Notes: a model not told the origin generated them from the sequence alone. A stretch of 48,845 bases of DNA from UBA910 sp964369145 (GCA_964369145.1 CAYJEE010000004.1:1-48845), one strand, 5' to 3'; positions 7,031 through 15,710 are shown, counted from the stretch's first letter. Program-made: numbers and translations.

Positions 7031-7059
7031 TTGCACTTAATTGGTTGTGTGGGTATCTG

Positions 7060-7148
7060 CGGAGCCGGAGAGATTCGAACTCTCGGTGCCTTCTAAGGGG
7101 CACGCCTCTTTAGCAAAGAGGTACGTTAGACCGCTCTGACACAGCTCC
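7060..7148 (-). tRNA. tRNA-Ser with anticodon GCT
   Basis: Acceptor GGAGCTG/CGGCTCC (one G-T pair), anticodon stem CCTCT/AGAGG with loop TTGCTAA, a long variable arm (GTGCC/GGCAC), T arm GAGAG-TTCGAAT-CTCTC, discriminator G. The D stem is weakly paired in my fold. CCA is not encoded; the gene is followed by CA. Confidence 0.88.
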
Positions 7149-7198
7149 TGTATTTTGTCAAGTAGTGTAAATACTTAAGACTTTCCAACTTTATCACA

Positions 7199-7852
7199 TC
7201 AGTGAGCTATGGTAAATGCGAAAATATCTTTCACTCCTGCATTCATCAGTGCTCGTCTGGATTCTTGAATGGTGGCTCCGGTGGTGGTCACATCGTCGAT
7301 CAAAATAACTGCGGTGTGTTTGGGTACTATCTCTGCCACAGCTTGGGTGTTTTTGAGGTTTGTAAGACGAAGGTTTCGGTCTTTGAGTTTGTGTTGTTCG
7401 GGGGTGTTTACGGTTTTTATGAGAAGGTTTGGTTTGTAGGTAATATCCTGAGGGAGGAGTGAAATAAGTTTTTCACAAATGAATTGTGTGTGATTGTATC
7501 CGCGCTCTTGTACATGTATGTGAGTGCTTGGTACAGGTACCAAGAAGCACTTATCCCAGCGGGTAAATAATGCTTTGTCTGTGTATTCGTCTTGTATCAG
7601 ATCTGCAAGTAAAGGGGTAAGTAAGTTGAGTGCATTGATATTTTTATGGTATTTAATTTCCCATACAAGGGAAGCAACTCGTGAATCTTTGTATGAAAAG
7701 AGTGCATGCGTATTATGAGGGAGATTGTCGTAAGCTTTTGGAAAAGAAAAAATATCTTTCTGTGTAAATTCTGTCACAACCCGCTCACCTCGCCGAGGAG
7801 GGAATACCCAATCGACGACTGTAGACAAGATATTTTTAAGTTGAATTATCAT
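7199..7852 (-). CDS. comFC: ComF-family phosphoribosyltransferase-like protein
   Basis: 217 residues with the ComFC core: PVPSTHIHVQERGYNHTQ (usual PvPl...RGFNQA), KTVNTPEQHKLKDRNLRL (the usual T..Q..L...R pattern) and the PRPP-binding loop VILIDDVTTTGATIQ. ComFC proteins act in DNA uptake during competence. The usual N-terminal four-cysteine zinc finger is missing: after VDWVFPP there is RRGERVV and no cysteine. It is divergent from the type IV pilus operon, only 34 bases away, which supports a shared role in natural transformation (inference). Confidence 0.88.
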   Translation of the reverse strand: MIIQLKNILSTVVDWVFPPRRGERVVTEFTQKDIFSFPKAYDNLPHNTHALFSYKDSRVASLVWEIKYHKNINALNLLTPLLADLIQDEYTDKALFTRWDKCFLVPVPSTHIHVQERGYNHTQFICEKLISLLPQDITYKPNLLIKTVNTPEQHKLKDRNLRLTNLKNTQAVAEIVPKHTAVILIDDVTTTGATIQESRRALMNAGVKDIFAFTIAH

Positions 7853-7871
7853 GTTGTATACTTATGTATGA

Positions 7872-7877
7872 TATAAT
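7872..7877 (+). promoter_or_regulatory. -10 box of the pilus operon
   Basis: TATAAT in the 34-bp divergent gap between comFC and pilM. It ends 9 bases before the pilM ATG, leaving at most a few bases of leader. Confidence 0.55.
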
Positions 7878-7886
7878 AATACTCTT

Positions 7887-9032
7887 ATGGCTTCTTTCCT
7901 AGACAATTTATTTGGCAAAAAAAGTCCAAGTGTGATTGGAATCGATATCGGTTCTTCTTCTATAAAAATAGTACAGCTTCGTAAAAAAGGTTCGCAAGCA
8001 CTTCTCGAAACATACGGAGAGCTTTCTTTGGGTCCTTATGCAGGAGTTTCTGTAGGACAGTCCACCAACCTTCCTCAGGATAAAATAATCCAAGCAGTAC
8101 ACGATTTGTTGACTGAAAAAGAAGTAAATATCACCACCGCACTCGCAGGTATTGCGATCCCGTACTCATCGAGCCTCATGACTGTTGTGGAGATGCCCCT
8201 CGTGTCTCAAAAAGATCTTGTCAGCATGATACCGATAGAGGCACGTAAATATATTCCTGTGCCAATATCTGAAGTCTCTTTGGATTGGTCTGTGATTCCT
8301 CGTGACATAATAAAAGGAGACCCACTTTCAGAAGACGCGCCATCTCCACAAACACCAACACCTTCCCCTGAGAAAAAAATGCAAACACAAGATGTGTTAC
8401 TTGTTGCAATCCATAACGAAACATTGGCTCGGTATACAGATGTTGCATCTAAAAATAATCTCGCACTTTCATTTCTCGAAATTGAAATATTTAGTTCTAT
8501 GCGTTCTGTTCTCGACCAGACCACTGCACCGGTGATGATTTTTGATATGGGTGCATCTACCACAAAGTTGTTTATAGTTGAGCGGGGGATTCTGCGAATG
8601 TCACACACGATCAATCGAGGGTCTCAAAATATCACTTCAGCAATTGCAAAATCTTTTGGTATCGAAATGGATAAAGCAGAGGTTATGAAAAGACAGTTTG
8701 GACTTACCGACACCACGCCTGATGGTATGAATGTGGCAAAGATTATCGTGCTCACCCTTGATTTTCTTTTCACTGAAGCAAATCGAGTGATTTTGACCTA
8801 TGAGAAGAAGTACAGCAAAAACGTGAGTAAAGTATTGTTGGTCGGGGGAGGTTCATCGCTTAAAGGCCTCGATCCACTTGCGCAGAAAAATTTTCAAACA
8901 GAAGTTTCGGGAGGGAATCCTTTCTCAAAAGTGATTACACCTGCGTTTCTTGATGAAGTGCTCAAGCAAACAGGTCCTCAATTTGCTGTTTCACTTGGAC
9001 TTGCTCTGCGGAGGTTGCAAGAGCTTGGATAG
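7887..9032 (+). CDS. pilM: type IV pilus assembly ATPase-fold protein PilM
   Basis: PilM is an actin-fold cytoplasmic protein that binds the N-terminus of PilN and links the pilus alignment complex to the motor. 381 residues. The signature N-terminus FFGKKSPSVIGIDIGSSSIKIVQL-like block is seen here as SVIGIDIGSSSIKIVQL (residues about 15-31), phosphate loop 2 is PVMIFDMGASTTKLFIV and the adenosine loop is VLLVGGGSSLKGL. An insertion rich in Pro/Thr/Ser (about 145-165) is family-variable. It begins the pilus operon; an assembly gap separates it from pilN. Confidence 0.95.
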   Translation: MASFLDNLFGKKSPSVIGIDIGSSSIKIVQLRKKGSQALLETYGELSLGPYAGVSVGQSTNLPQDKIIQAVHDLLTEKEVNITTALAGIAIPYSSSLMTVVEMPLVSQKDLVSMIPIEARKYIPVPISEVSLDWSVIPRDIIKGDPLSEDAPSPQTPTPSPEKKMQTQDVLLVAIHNETLARYTDVASKNNLALSFLEIEIFSSMRSVLDQTTAPVMIFDMGASTTKLFIVERGILRMSHTINRGSQNITSAIAKSFGIEMDKAEVMKRQFGLTDTTPDGMNVAKIIVLTLDFLFTEANRVILTYEKKYSKNVSKVLLVGGGSSLKGLDPLAQKNFQTEVSGGNPFSKVITPAFLDEVLKQTGPQFAVSLGLALRRLQELG

Positions 9033-9079
9033 TAATCCACTGTTTTTCTTTGGTACATACTGTGTTTGTAGTCTATAAT

Positions 9080-9179
9080 NNNNNNNNNNNNNNNNNNNNN
9101 NNNNNNNNNNNNNNNNNNNNNNNNNNNNNNNNNNNNNNNNNNNNNNNNNNNNNNNNNNNNNNNNNNNNNNNNNNNNNNN
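9080..9179. other. assembly gap of 100 N
   Basis: Exactly 100 undetermined bases, probably a scaffold join of unknown true length. The gap removes the start of pilN. Just before it, tctataat (9073-9079) could be a -10 box. Confidence 0.95.
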
Positions 9180-9494
9180 GTAGTGTCTCCTTTGTTTGAG
9201 TTTCTAGAAAAAGAAACATTACCTACGGTGAGACTTACCTCTTTCACATTTACTCGTGGCTCAAAAGGTGACGTGCAGGTAAATATCGAAGGGGATGCTC
9301 AGAGTTATGCATCTCTTGCACAACAATTTAAAATTTTTTCAGATCTTCCGTATCTGAGTGGTGTTAGTTTTACAGATATCAACCTTACAGAAGCGGGTAC
9401 TATAAATATGAAAATGAAAGCTATGGTTAATAGTGAAGTTTTGTTGTACAGCAAAAAAATGCAGACCCTATCAGTAAGAGATAATTCTTTCTAA
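9180..9494 (+). CDS. pilN: C-terminal part of PilN-like pilus assembly protein (partial)
   Basis: The frame is open right up to the gap, so the 104 visible residues are the end of a longer protein; the first GTG in the frame is not a real start. PilN is a bitopic protein that joins PilM to PilO. The visible part has alternating strands and helices (RLTSFTFTRGSKGDVQVNIEG, split here RLTSFTFTRG + SKGDVQVNIEG, and SYASLAQQFKIFSDLPYL), as in the ferredoxin-like C-terminal domain of PilN. Position between pilM and pilO supports the name. Confidence 0.75.
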   Translation, partial: VVSPLFEFLEKETLPTVRLTSFTFTRGSKGDVQVNIEGDAQSYASLAQQFKIFSDLPYLSGVSFTDINLTEAGTINMKMKAMVNSEVLLYSKKMQTLSVRDNSF

Positions 9495-9498
9495 GTAT

Positions 9499-10062
9499 AT
9501 GAAAAGTCTTCGACCATTTATCATCATAGCACTTGCAATTGGAGCACTGTATATCTACGTGTGGCCACAATGGCAAACCATAGGAACATTACGTACACGT
9601 CAAGTTGAGTTACAAAGTGCTCTTGTAAAAGGGCAAGAGCTTACTGCACTAAGAGATCAACTCTTGGCTCAGTATAATGCTATTCCTCAAGCTGATATGG
9701 ATAAGATTTCACGAGTGGTGCCAAAGAAATATGATCCGGTAAAACTCGTCACTGACATCAATGCAGTTGCATCAAAATACGGAATGTTTATTAAAGGAGT
9801 GAAGATTGTCGATGCGGCACTCGAGTCCACATCGGGTGCTATTCAAGCTGCGCCCGAAGCGGAAATGTATAATAATAAAGAATTGTCATTTGCGACAGAA
9901 GGGCAGTATAAAAGTTTCGTTGCGTTTATTTCTGATCTAGAGAAAAGTCTTCAGCTGCTGGATATCCAGAAAGTCGAAATTGTCTCAAGACAGAATTCAA
10001 CAAAAGGAGCTCCCGCGAGTCTTGAGTTTAAAGTATCAGTAACCACATATTGGATGAACTAA
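9499..10062 (+). CDS. pilO: PilO-like pilus assembly protein
   Basis: 187 residues: an N-terminal membrane segment (RPFIIIALAIGALYIYVW), a coiled-coil (LRTRQVELQSALVKGQELTA) and a C-terminal ferredoxin-like domain (ELSFATEGQYKSFVAFISDL). This is the PilO layout. PilO pairs with PilN to form the inner-membrane alignment complex. The gene starts 4 bases after pilN and is followed after 1 base by the next gene, so the three are co-translated. Confidence 0.85.
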   Translation: MKSLRPFIIIALAIGALYIYVWPQWQTIGTLRTRQVELQSALVKGQELTALRDQLLAQYNAIPQADMDKISRVVPKKYDPVKLVTDINAVASKYGMFIKGVKIVDAALESTSGAIQAAPEAEMYNNKELSFATEGQYKSFVAFISDLEKSLQLLDIQKVEIVSRQNSTKGAPASLEFKVSVTTYWMN

Positions 10063-10063
10063 C

Positions 10064-10393
10064 ATGGAATCTCTTAAAAAAAATAAAACATTACTTATTG
10101 TGTTCGGTATCTCACTGGTAGCTTTTTTGTTCTACCAGTTTGGAGGTGCGCTCACATCTGTCACAGGTCAACCTGTTGTGATAGAGGCTGATGGTCAAGA
10201 AACTACAGATATACTGAAGTCTTTAGATCAGATGCAGCGAGCTCGTATTGATACCGAGTTACTTTCTTCAACAGTCTGGACGAGTTTGGTGGATCATGCT
10301 GTTGCGTTACCAACCGATGTTCCGGGGAAAACAGATCTTTTTGGTTCTACAATTCAATCTAATCAAGTGGGTGGCGCGACACTGTCACGATAA
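10064..10393 (+). CDS. anchored protein of the pilus operon, unknown
   Basis: 109 residues: N-terminal membrane segment (TLLIVFGISLVAFLFYQF), then a short extracytoplasmic part (VVIEADGQETTDILKSLDQM) ending in a flexible Gly/Ser/Thr tail. It occupies the place where diderm operons carry the lipoprotein PilP, but it has no lipobox and no recognisable PilP domain. It starts 1 base after pilO. A fourth piece of the PilMNO complex is an inference from position. Confidence 0.65.
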   Translation: MESLKKNKTLLIVFGISLVAFLFYQFGGALTSVTGQPVVIEADGQETTDILKSLDQMQRARIDTELLSSTVWTSLVDHAVALPTDVPGKTDLFGSTIQSNQVGGATLSR

Positions 10394-10413
10394 GAGCAAA
10401 TCTTATTTATACT

Positions 10414-12156
10414 ATGAATATACTAGAAATCTTAGTTGAAAAAAATCTTATACCAAAAGATGATGCTCCGCTTATAGAGAAAGAAGCGAATGAAAAAGGT
10501 GTACCTGTGGAGCAGGTGCTTTTGCGAAGAGGGATTCCTGCGACAGTAATCCTTCAGGCAAAAGGGGAATATCTTGAAATACCAACCCGATCACTCGATG
10601 GGATCGATGTGCCAATGAGTGTACTTGAGTACATACCAGAAGATTCTGCTCGGTACTATAAGTTTGTACCGATTGCAGTCACCGATGGTGTTTTAGAAGT
10701 GGGAATTACTGATCCTGACAATATCGAAGGGAGAGATGCGTTAAATTTTATTGCATCAAAAGTTAATCTTCCGTATAAAATATTTCTCATTTCACCAGAA
10801 GATTTTGACAGAGTGATCGCGGCATACAAAGGTCTTTCAGGTGAGGTGAATAAAGCATTGAGTGAGCTTGAAACAGAGCTCAAAATAGAAGCTGATACGG
10901 TACAAAAAAATACATCAAAAAAAGAACAAACCGAGTCAGAAGCAGAATCAGATAGTGTATCAAATGAAAAAATCACAGAGGATGCTCCTGTTACAAAGAT
11001 TGTAGCGACGATACTTCGATATGCAACAGACGGAAGTGCATCTGATGTACACATAGAACCTCAACGAGAAACTGTAAAAATCCGTTTTCGAGTTGATGGT
11101 GTGTTGGTAACCAGCCTTGTTCTTCCGTTTAAGGTACATTCTGCTGTTGTGGCTCGTATTAAGATTTTGTGTAATATGCGTCTTGATGAAAAAAGAAAAC
11201 CTCAAGACGGTCGTTTTACTGCACGTATTGAAGGAAGAAAGATTGATTTTCGTGTATCAACATTCCCGACTTATTTTGGAGAAAAGGTTGTGATGCGACT
11301 TTTGGATCAAGAAAAAGGAGTAAAAAAACTTGATGATTTGGGTCTGAGTGTATACAACCTTGAGCGTATCCGAAAGGCATTGACTCGCCCATATGGACTT
11401 ATTCTTATTTCAGGACCGACAGGATCCGGAAAAACTTCGACACTGTATTCAATGATTACAGAGATTGATCGTGAGCACCAAAATGTTCTTTCTTTGGAAG
11501 ATCCGATCGAGTACAACATAGAAGGAATGTCGCAATCTCAAGTTCGACCAGAGATTGATTATACGTTTGCTTCGGGGCTTCGAACAACACTCCGTCAAGA
11601 TCCAGATGTGATTATGGTGGGGGAGATTCGTGACAAAGAGACGGCACAGCTCGCGATCCAGGCTGCGCTCACCGGACACTTGGTACTTTCTACCATTCAC
11701 ACCAACTCAGCAGTGGGTGTAATTCCACGTCTGATTGATATGGGTGTAGATCCGTATTTGATTGCGCCTACACTGATTCTTGCTATTGCACAACGTCTCG
11801 TGTCTGTACTGTGTCCGCAGTCAGGCAAACCAATTCCTGTTGAAGGTAGTCTCCAGATTATGATTGAAAAACAGTTTGAAGATTTGCCGAGTCAGTTTAG
11901 AGACTCGCTTGAGTTTAAGCCTGAAGTGTACGAAATTTCACCAACATCTGATTGTCCAAATGGTGTGCGAGGACGTCGTGCAGTGATGGAAGTTCTTGAG
12001 ATGGATAAGGATATCGAGGCAGTGATTCTCAAGAACCCAACAGAATTAGAGATCACACGCATTGCTCGTTCGAAAGGTATGATTACCATGAAAGAAGATG
12101 CGATATTAAAAGCAATGAAAAGAGAAATTCCTTTTGAAGAAGTGGGTACCTTGTAG
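10414..12156 (+). CDS. pilB: pilus extension ATPase PilB/GspE family
   Basis: 580 residues: N-terminal GspE-II-type domains (1-150), an acidic linker (about 150-190), the N2 domain and the C-terminal AAA+ motor. Walker A is GPTGSGKTS (335-343), the Asp box LSLEDPIEY (359-367), Walker B DVIMVGEIRD (398-407), the His box GHLVLSTIHTNSA (421-433). PilB powers pilin polymerisation at the inner membrane. The zinc-binding tetracysteine usually found in the C-terminal domain is reduced to two cysteines (CPQSGK and SDCPNG). The PilT homologue at 12571 supplies the second motor. Confidence 0.95.
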   Translation: MNILEILVEKNLIPKDDAPLIEKEANEKGVPVEQVLLRRGIPATVILQAKGEYLEIPTRSLDGIDVPMSVLEYIPEDSARYYKFVPIAVTDGVLEVGITDPDNIEGRDALNFIASKVNLPYKIFLISPEDFDRVIAAYKGLSGEVNKALSELETELKIEADTVQKNTSKKEQTESEAESDSVSNEKITEDAPVTKIVATILRYATDGSASDVHIEPQRETVKIRFRVDGVLVTSLVLPFKVHSAVVARIKILCNMRLDEKRKPQDGRFTARIEGRKIDFRVSTFPTYFGEKVVMRLLDQEKGVKKLDDLGLSVYNLERIRKALTRPYGLILISGPTGSGKTSTLYSMITEIDREHQNVLSLEDPIEYNIEGMSQSQVRPEIDYTFASGLRTTLRQDPDVIMVGEIRDKETAQLAIQAALTGHLVLSTIHTNSAVGVIPRLIDMGVDPYLIAPTLILAIAQRLVSVLCPQSGKPIPVEGSLQIMIEKQFEDLPSQFRDSLEFKPEVYEISPTSDCPNGVRGRRAVMEVLEMDKDIEAVILKNPTELEITRIARSKGMITMKEDAILKAMKREIPFEEVGTL

Positions 12157-12176
12157 TATACTAATAATATATTTTT

Positions 12177-12566
12177 ATGTCTGATGCACCTAATACAACA
12201 ATTTTTTTGATAGATGATGACCGATTTCTTTTGGATATGTATTCTGTAAAATTCCAGAAAAGTGGTCTTCATGTAGATGTTGCTACGGGAAGTAATATAG
12301 CATTACAAAAACTAAGAAGTGGATATACTCCAGATATTATACTTCTTGATATTATTATGCCTTCCATGGACGGCCTCGCACTCCTTGAAGTAATACGTGC
12401 AGAAAAAATTGCTCCACATGCAACTATTGTGATGCTTACCAATCAGGCTGATGATGAAGAAAAAGCTTCTCAATTTGGAATCGATGGTTTTATTGTAAAA
12501 GCAATGACGATACCTTCTGAAGTTGTATCAAAAGTTTTGGAAATTTATAAAGCTCATAAACAGTAA
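12177..12566 (+). CDS. CheY-like single-domain response regulator
   Basis: 129 residues, one receiver domain. The acidic pocket DDD (13-15), phosphoacceptor Asp58 (LLDIIMP), the switch Thr (MLTNQ) and Lys (IVKA) are all present. There is no output domain, so it should act by protein contact, as CheY or PilG/PilH do. It sits between pilB and pilT, which suggests control of extension or retraction (inference). No histidine kinase is in the window. TATACT (about 12156-12161) lies upstream. Confidence 0.9.
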   Translation: MSDAPNTTIFLIDDDRFLLDMYSVKFQKSGLHVDVATGSNIALQKLRSGYTPDIILLDIIMPSMDGLALLEVIRAEKIAPHATIVMLTNQADDEEKASQFGIDGFIVKAMTIPSEVVSKVLEIYKAHKQ

Positions 12567-12570
12567 TATC

Positions 12571-13629
12571 ATGGAACATAAAATGCTTTCAGATATGATC
12601 GATAATCTTATTCAAGAAGATGCATCAGATCTCCATCTTGCTGAAGATAAAACTCCGATTATGCGTGTGTCGGGGTCACTGATTCCTTTGGTTAAATACA
12701 AACCTATTTCGCGTACAGAGATTAAAAGTATTCTCGATGAGTTATTAAATCAAAAACAAAAAGAAAAATTTATCGACGAAAAAGAAGTCGACTTTGGATA
12801 TGACCACAAAGGAGTGATTCGTCTCCGAGGAAATGCGTATTTTCAGCTTGGTAAGATTAGTGTTGCATTACGTCTGATTCCTAAAAAAATCAGAAGCATG
12901 GAAGAGTTAAATCTTCCTCCAATTCTTGAAACATTTGCAAATAAGCAGCAAGGCTTCTTTTTGGTTGTAGGTCCAACAGGGCAAGGAAAGAGTACAACAC
13001 TTGCTTCTATGGTTCAGCATATCAACAGTCATCGACTCGAGCACATCATCACGATTGAAGATCCGATTGAGTATTTGTTTGAATCAGATAAATCACTCAT
13101 CGAACAACGAGAGATACGAGAAGATACTCCAGACTTTCATACAGCGCTTCGAGGGGTGTTTCGACAGGACATCGATGTGCTTATGATTGGGGAAATGCGA
13201 GAACCAGAGACAATCTCAACCGCGGTAACCGCTGCAGAGACGGGGCACTTAGTATTTTCAACACTCCATACCAACACAGCTGCACAGACAGTTGCACGTA
13301 TTATTGACTCGTTTGTTGCAGAACAACAGAACCAGATTAGAGTGCAGTTGTCAGCGTCACTTATCGGTATCTTTTCTCAACGTCTTATCCCACGTATTTC
13401 AGGTGGTCTCGTTCCTGCATATGAGCTTCTTATCAATAATGCAGCGGTTGCAAACTTGATTCGAGAAAACCGTATTCACGAATTAAACTCTGTGATTGAA
13501 ACCGGATCTGAGCTCGGCATGATCGATCTCAACAGAACACTTGCAGAGCTTGTAAAGACAGGGGAGATTACAGTAGAGAATGCATATATGTTTTCACAAA
13601 ATTCAAAAGGTCTGGAACGTCTCCTCTAA
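12571..13629 (+). CDS. pilT: pilus retraction ATPase PilT
   Basis: 352 residues from the ATG at 12571, 5 bases after the receiver gene. Walker A is GPTGQGKST (Gln in the place of the usual Ser), the Asp box ITIEDPIEY, Walker B VLMIGEMRE, the His box GHLVFSTLHTNTA, and the PilT-type C-terminus LIPRISGGLVPAYELLI plus NLIRENRIHEL. The last of these marks it as PilT and not PilB. PilT depolymerises the pilus and drives twitching and DNA uptake. Confidence 0.95.
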   Translation: MEHKMLSDMIDNLIQEDASDLHLAEDKTPIMRVSGSLIPLVKYKPISRTEIKSILDELLNQKQKEKFIDEKEVDFGYDHKGVIRLRGNAYFQLGKISVALRLIPKKIRSMEELNLPPILETFANKQQGFFLVVGPTGQGKSTTLASMVQHINSHRLEHIITIEDPIEYLFESDKSLIEQREIREDTPDFHTALRGVFRQDIDVLMIGEMREPETISTAVTAAETGHLVFSTLHTNTAAQTVARIIDSFVAEQQNQIRVQLSASLIGIFSQRLIPRISGGLVPAYELLINNAAVANLIRENRIHELNSVIETGSELGMIDLNRTLAELVKTGEITVENAYMFSQNSKGLERLL

Positions 13630-13646
13630 GTTTAATTTTCGATACA

Positions 13647-14858
13647 ATGATTTACATATACAAAGGTTTAAATCAACAAGGTGAAGTAAAAGAAGGAACA
13701 ATTGATTCTATTACTATTGATATTGCAATTAATTCCTTACAAAAACAGGGACTTATTCTCTCTTCCATAAAACCAAAAGAAGAGAAAAAAGACATTTTTA
13801 ATTTTGAACTCAATTTTTTTTCAGGAGTTTCAAATAAAGACATTGTTATTCTCTCTCGACAGATGGCAACATTGTTTGATGCACAGGTTTCTGCGTTGCG
13901 TATCTTTAGACTTATTAGTGGGCAAGTTGAAAATGTTACATTAAGAAATACACTCAATCAGGTAGCAGATGATCTCCAGGGAGGTATGAGTATTTCTGCG
14001 TCTCTTGGAAAACACCCTAAAATATTTACTGATTTTTATGTAAACATGGTAAGAGCAGGGGAAGAGTCTGGAAAATTAGATGAAACATTCAACTATCTCG
14101 CGGACTATCTCGACCGTACGTATGAAGTGACCGCAAAAGCAAAAAATGCATTAGTGTATCCTGCATTTGTGATCGCTACGTTTGTGGGGGTGATGATCCT
14201 CATGCTTACGGTCATTATTCCAAAAATCGCTTTGATGATTAAGGATTCTGGTCAAGAAATACCATTGTATACAAAAATCGTACTCGGTTTTTCTGACTTT
14301 TTTGTACAGTACGGTATTTTCTTAGGTGTTGGTGTAGTGATCTGTGCTTTTTTTGCCTATAAATATGCACAAACAGCCGAGGGTGCACGATATATGGGAC
14401 AACTTAAACTTGAGTTGCCGTATATTGGTGATCTGTATCGAAAACTATATCTCTCACGTATAGCAGACAACATGAATACAATGATTCTTTCAGGTATTCC
14501 AATGCTTCGTGCGCTTGAGATTACGTCTGCGGTTGTAGATAACGAAATCTATAAAGGAATTCTTAATGCGTCGTTGAACTCCGTAAAGGGGGGTATGTCT
14601 CTCTCAAATTCATTTACTCAGTATCCAGCTCAGATTCCAGGTATTATGGTACAGATGATTAAGGTAGGTGAAGAAACTGGTGAATTGGGAAATATTTTAA
14701 AAACACTTGCAAAGTTTTATCAACGAGAGGTGACGAATGCAGTGGATACACTTGTGGGACTTATTGAACCGATTATGATTGTATCACTCGGTCTTGGGGT
14801 GGGAATTCTCCTAGCATCGGTGTTGATGCCGATATACAATATTGCATCAGCAGGGTAA
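13647..14858 (+). CDS. pilC: inner membrane platform protein PilC/GspF
   Basis: 403 residues in the family pattern: two T2SSF four-helix domains (about 60-180 and 265-385), each with a repeated RQMATLFDAQVSALRIF-like block, and three membrane segments (ALVYPAFVIATFVGVMILML, YGIFLGVGVVICAFFAYKY, IEPIMIVSLGLGVGILLASV). It is the rotor-like platform on which PilB and PilT act. It ends the motor part of the operon. Confidence 0.96.
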   Translation: MIYIYKGLNQQGEVKEGTIDSITIDIAINSLQKQGLILSSIKPKEEKKDIFNFELNFFSGVSNKDIVILSRQMATLFDAQVSALRIFRLISGQVENVTLRNTLNQVADDLQGGMSISASLGKHPKIFTDFYVNMVRAGEESGKLDETFNYLADYLDRTYEVTAKAKNALVYPAFVIATFVGVMILMLTVIIPKIALMIKDSGQEIPLYTKIVLGFSDFFVQYGIFLGVGVVICAFFAYKYAQTAEGARYMGQLKLELPYIGDLYRKLYLSRIADNMNTMILSGIPMLRALEITSAVVDNEIYKGILNASLNSVKGGMSLSNSFTQYPAQIPGIMVQMIKVGEETGELGNILKTLAKFYQREVTNAVDTLVGLIEPIMIVSLGLGVGILLASVLMPIYNIASAG

Positions 14859-14870
14859 AAAGATTTAGTT

Positions 14871-14959
14871 CGTAAAGTCCATCAAGTAAAAGTCTATAAA
14901 GCCAAGAAAATTCAAAAACAAATGCATTTACTTTCGACTTTACGGACTTGATGGACTTT
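14871..14959. repeat. inverted repeat between pilC and the major pilin
   Basis: aaagtccatcaagt (14874-14887) is repeated inverted at 14946-14959, and cgtaaagtc (14871-14879) is repeated inverted at 14936-14944. The loop is AT-rich with no gene. The right side consists of three related 9-base blocks (gactttacg, gacttgatg, gacttttga). It could end the pilC transcript or mark a small element. The rest of the 14860-15116 gap holds the pilin promoter. Confidence 0.6.
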
Positions 14960-15020
14960 TGACTCGCCGCTTCACGGGTAGGTTATCCACAGTGTGATTT
15001 TACGCAAAGACAAGGTCACG

Positions 15021-15026
15021 TATAAT
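15021..15026 (+). promoter_or_regulatory. -10 box of the major pilin gene
   Basis: TATAAT with no good -35. It implies an untranslated leader of about 85-90 bases, unusually long for this window, so pilin expression may be controlled in the leader (inference). Confidence 0.5.
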
Positions 15027-15116
15027 ATAAGTATTCGTTAAATACGAAGTGTCTGATAAGAGAGAGTGTCAGGTACAAAATTATTAATAGTTTATTTATT
15101 TGAATAAATACCATAT

Positions 15117-15584
15117 ATGGTTAATTTGAAAAAAGGTTTTACATTGATTGAATTGTTGGTTGTGATTGCTATTATCGGTATTCTTTCTTCTGTTGTGCTC
15201 GCTTCTCTCAACACAGCACGAGGAAAGGGTGCTGATGCTGCAGCAAAAAGTAACCTTAACAACATTCGAGCTCAGGCTGAAATTGTGTACGATAACACAA
15301 GCAGTTATGCGACAGTATGTGCTGATGCCAATGTTGTAAAAGGTATTGCAGCTGCTGCAACAGCAGAAGGACTTACTTGGACTTCTGCTGCAAACAACGC
15401 AGTTACAATTTCTTGTACTAACGCTGCGGGAACATGGGCTGCATGGGTTAACCTTGCAAAAGGTGCTGGAGGTGCAAACTACTGGTGTGTAGATAGTACA
15501 GGAACTTCTATGCAGAAGACTCTTGCTCCAACTGCTGCAACAGCAACTTCTTGTGTAGGTACATCTGCAGCTGCAGCTTGGTAA
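15117..15584 (+). CDS. type IV pilin, probable major subunit
   Basis: 155 residues. A short basic leader MVNLKKG precedes the prepilin cleavage site (after Gly7), then FTLIELLVVIAIIGILSSVV with the conserved Glu5. The mature part is Ala-rich (AAAATAEGLTW, GTSAAAAW) with four cysteines that could form the C-terminal disulphide loop. Its separate promoter and terminator support high, independent expression as the major pilin. The leader is cut by the PilD encoded next. Confidence 0.93.
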   Translation: MVNLKKGFTLIELLVVIAIIGILSSVVLASLNTARGKGADAAAKSNLNNIRAQAEIVYDNTSSYATVCADANVVKGIAAAATAEGLTWTSAANNAVTISCTNAAGTWAAWVNLAKGAGGANYWCVDSTGTSMQKTLAPTAATATSCVGTSAAAAW

Positions 15585-15616
15585 TACGTTTCGTTTTTAT
15601 TTTCTGATTAAAACAC

Positions 15617-15641
15617 AAAAACCACCTAAAGGTGGTTTTTT
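15617..15641 (+). terminator. terminator of the major pilin gene
   Basis: 10-bp stem aaaaaccacc/ggtggttttt with a taaa loop and a T run. Confidence 0.88.
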
Positions 15642-15710
15642 GTTAGTAAAAAACTATGTTGTACACAACATAAGAGATGTATTATCTGTGCTTTGTACTA
15701 TAATATACAT

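Noticed and set aside
9183..9494. GTG at 9183 as the start of a 103-residue protein.
   Set aside because: The frame is open through the codon before it up to the N gap, and the product is the C-terminal part of a PilN-like protein.
14983..14991. Consensus DnaA box TTATCCACA, with a second one (minus strand) at 6666-6674.
   Set aside because: Two isolated 9-base matches in 49 kb are not far from chance, they are not clustered, and no dnaA, dnaN or AT-rich unwinding region is near. Not an origin.
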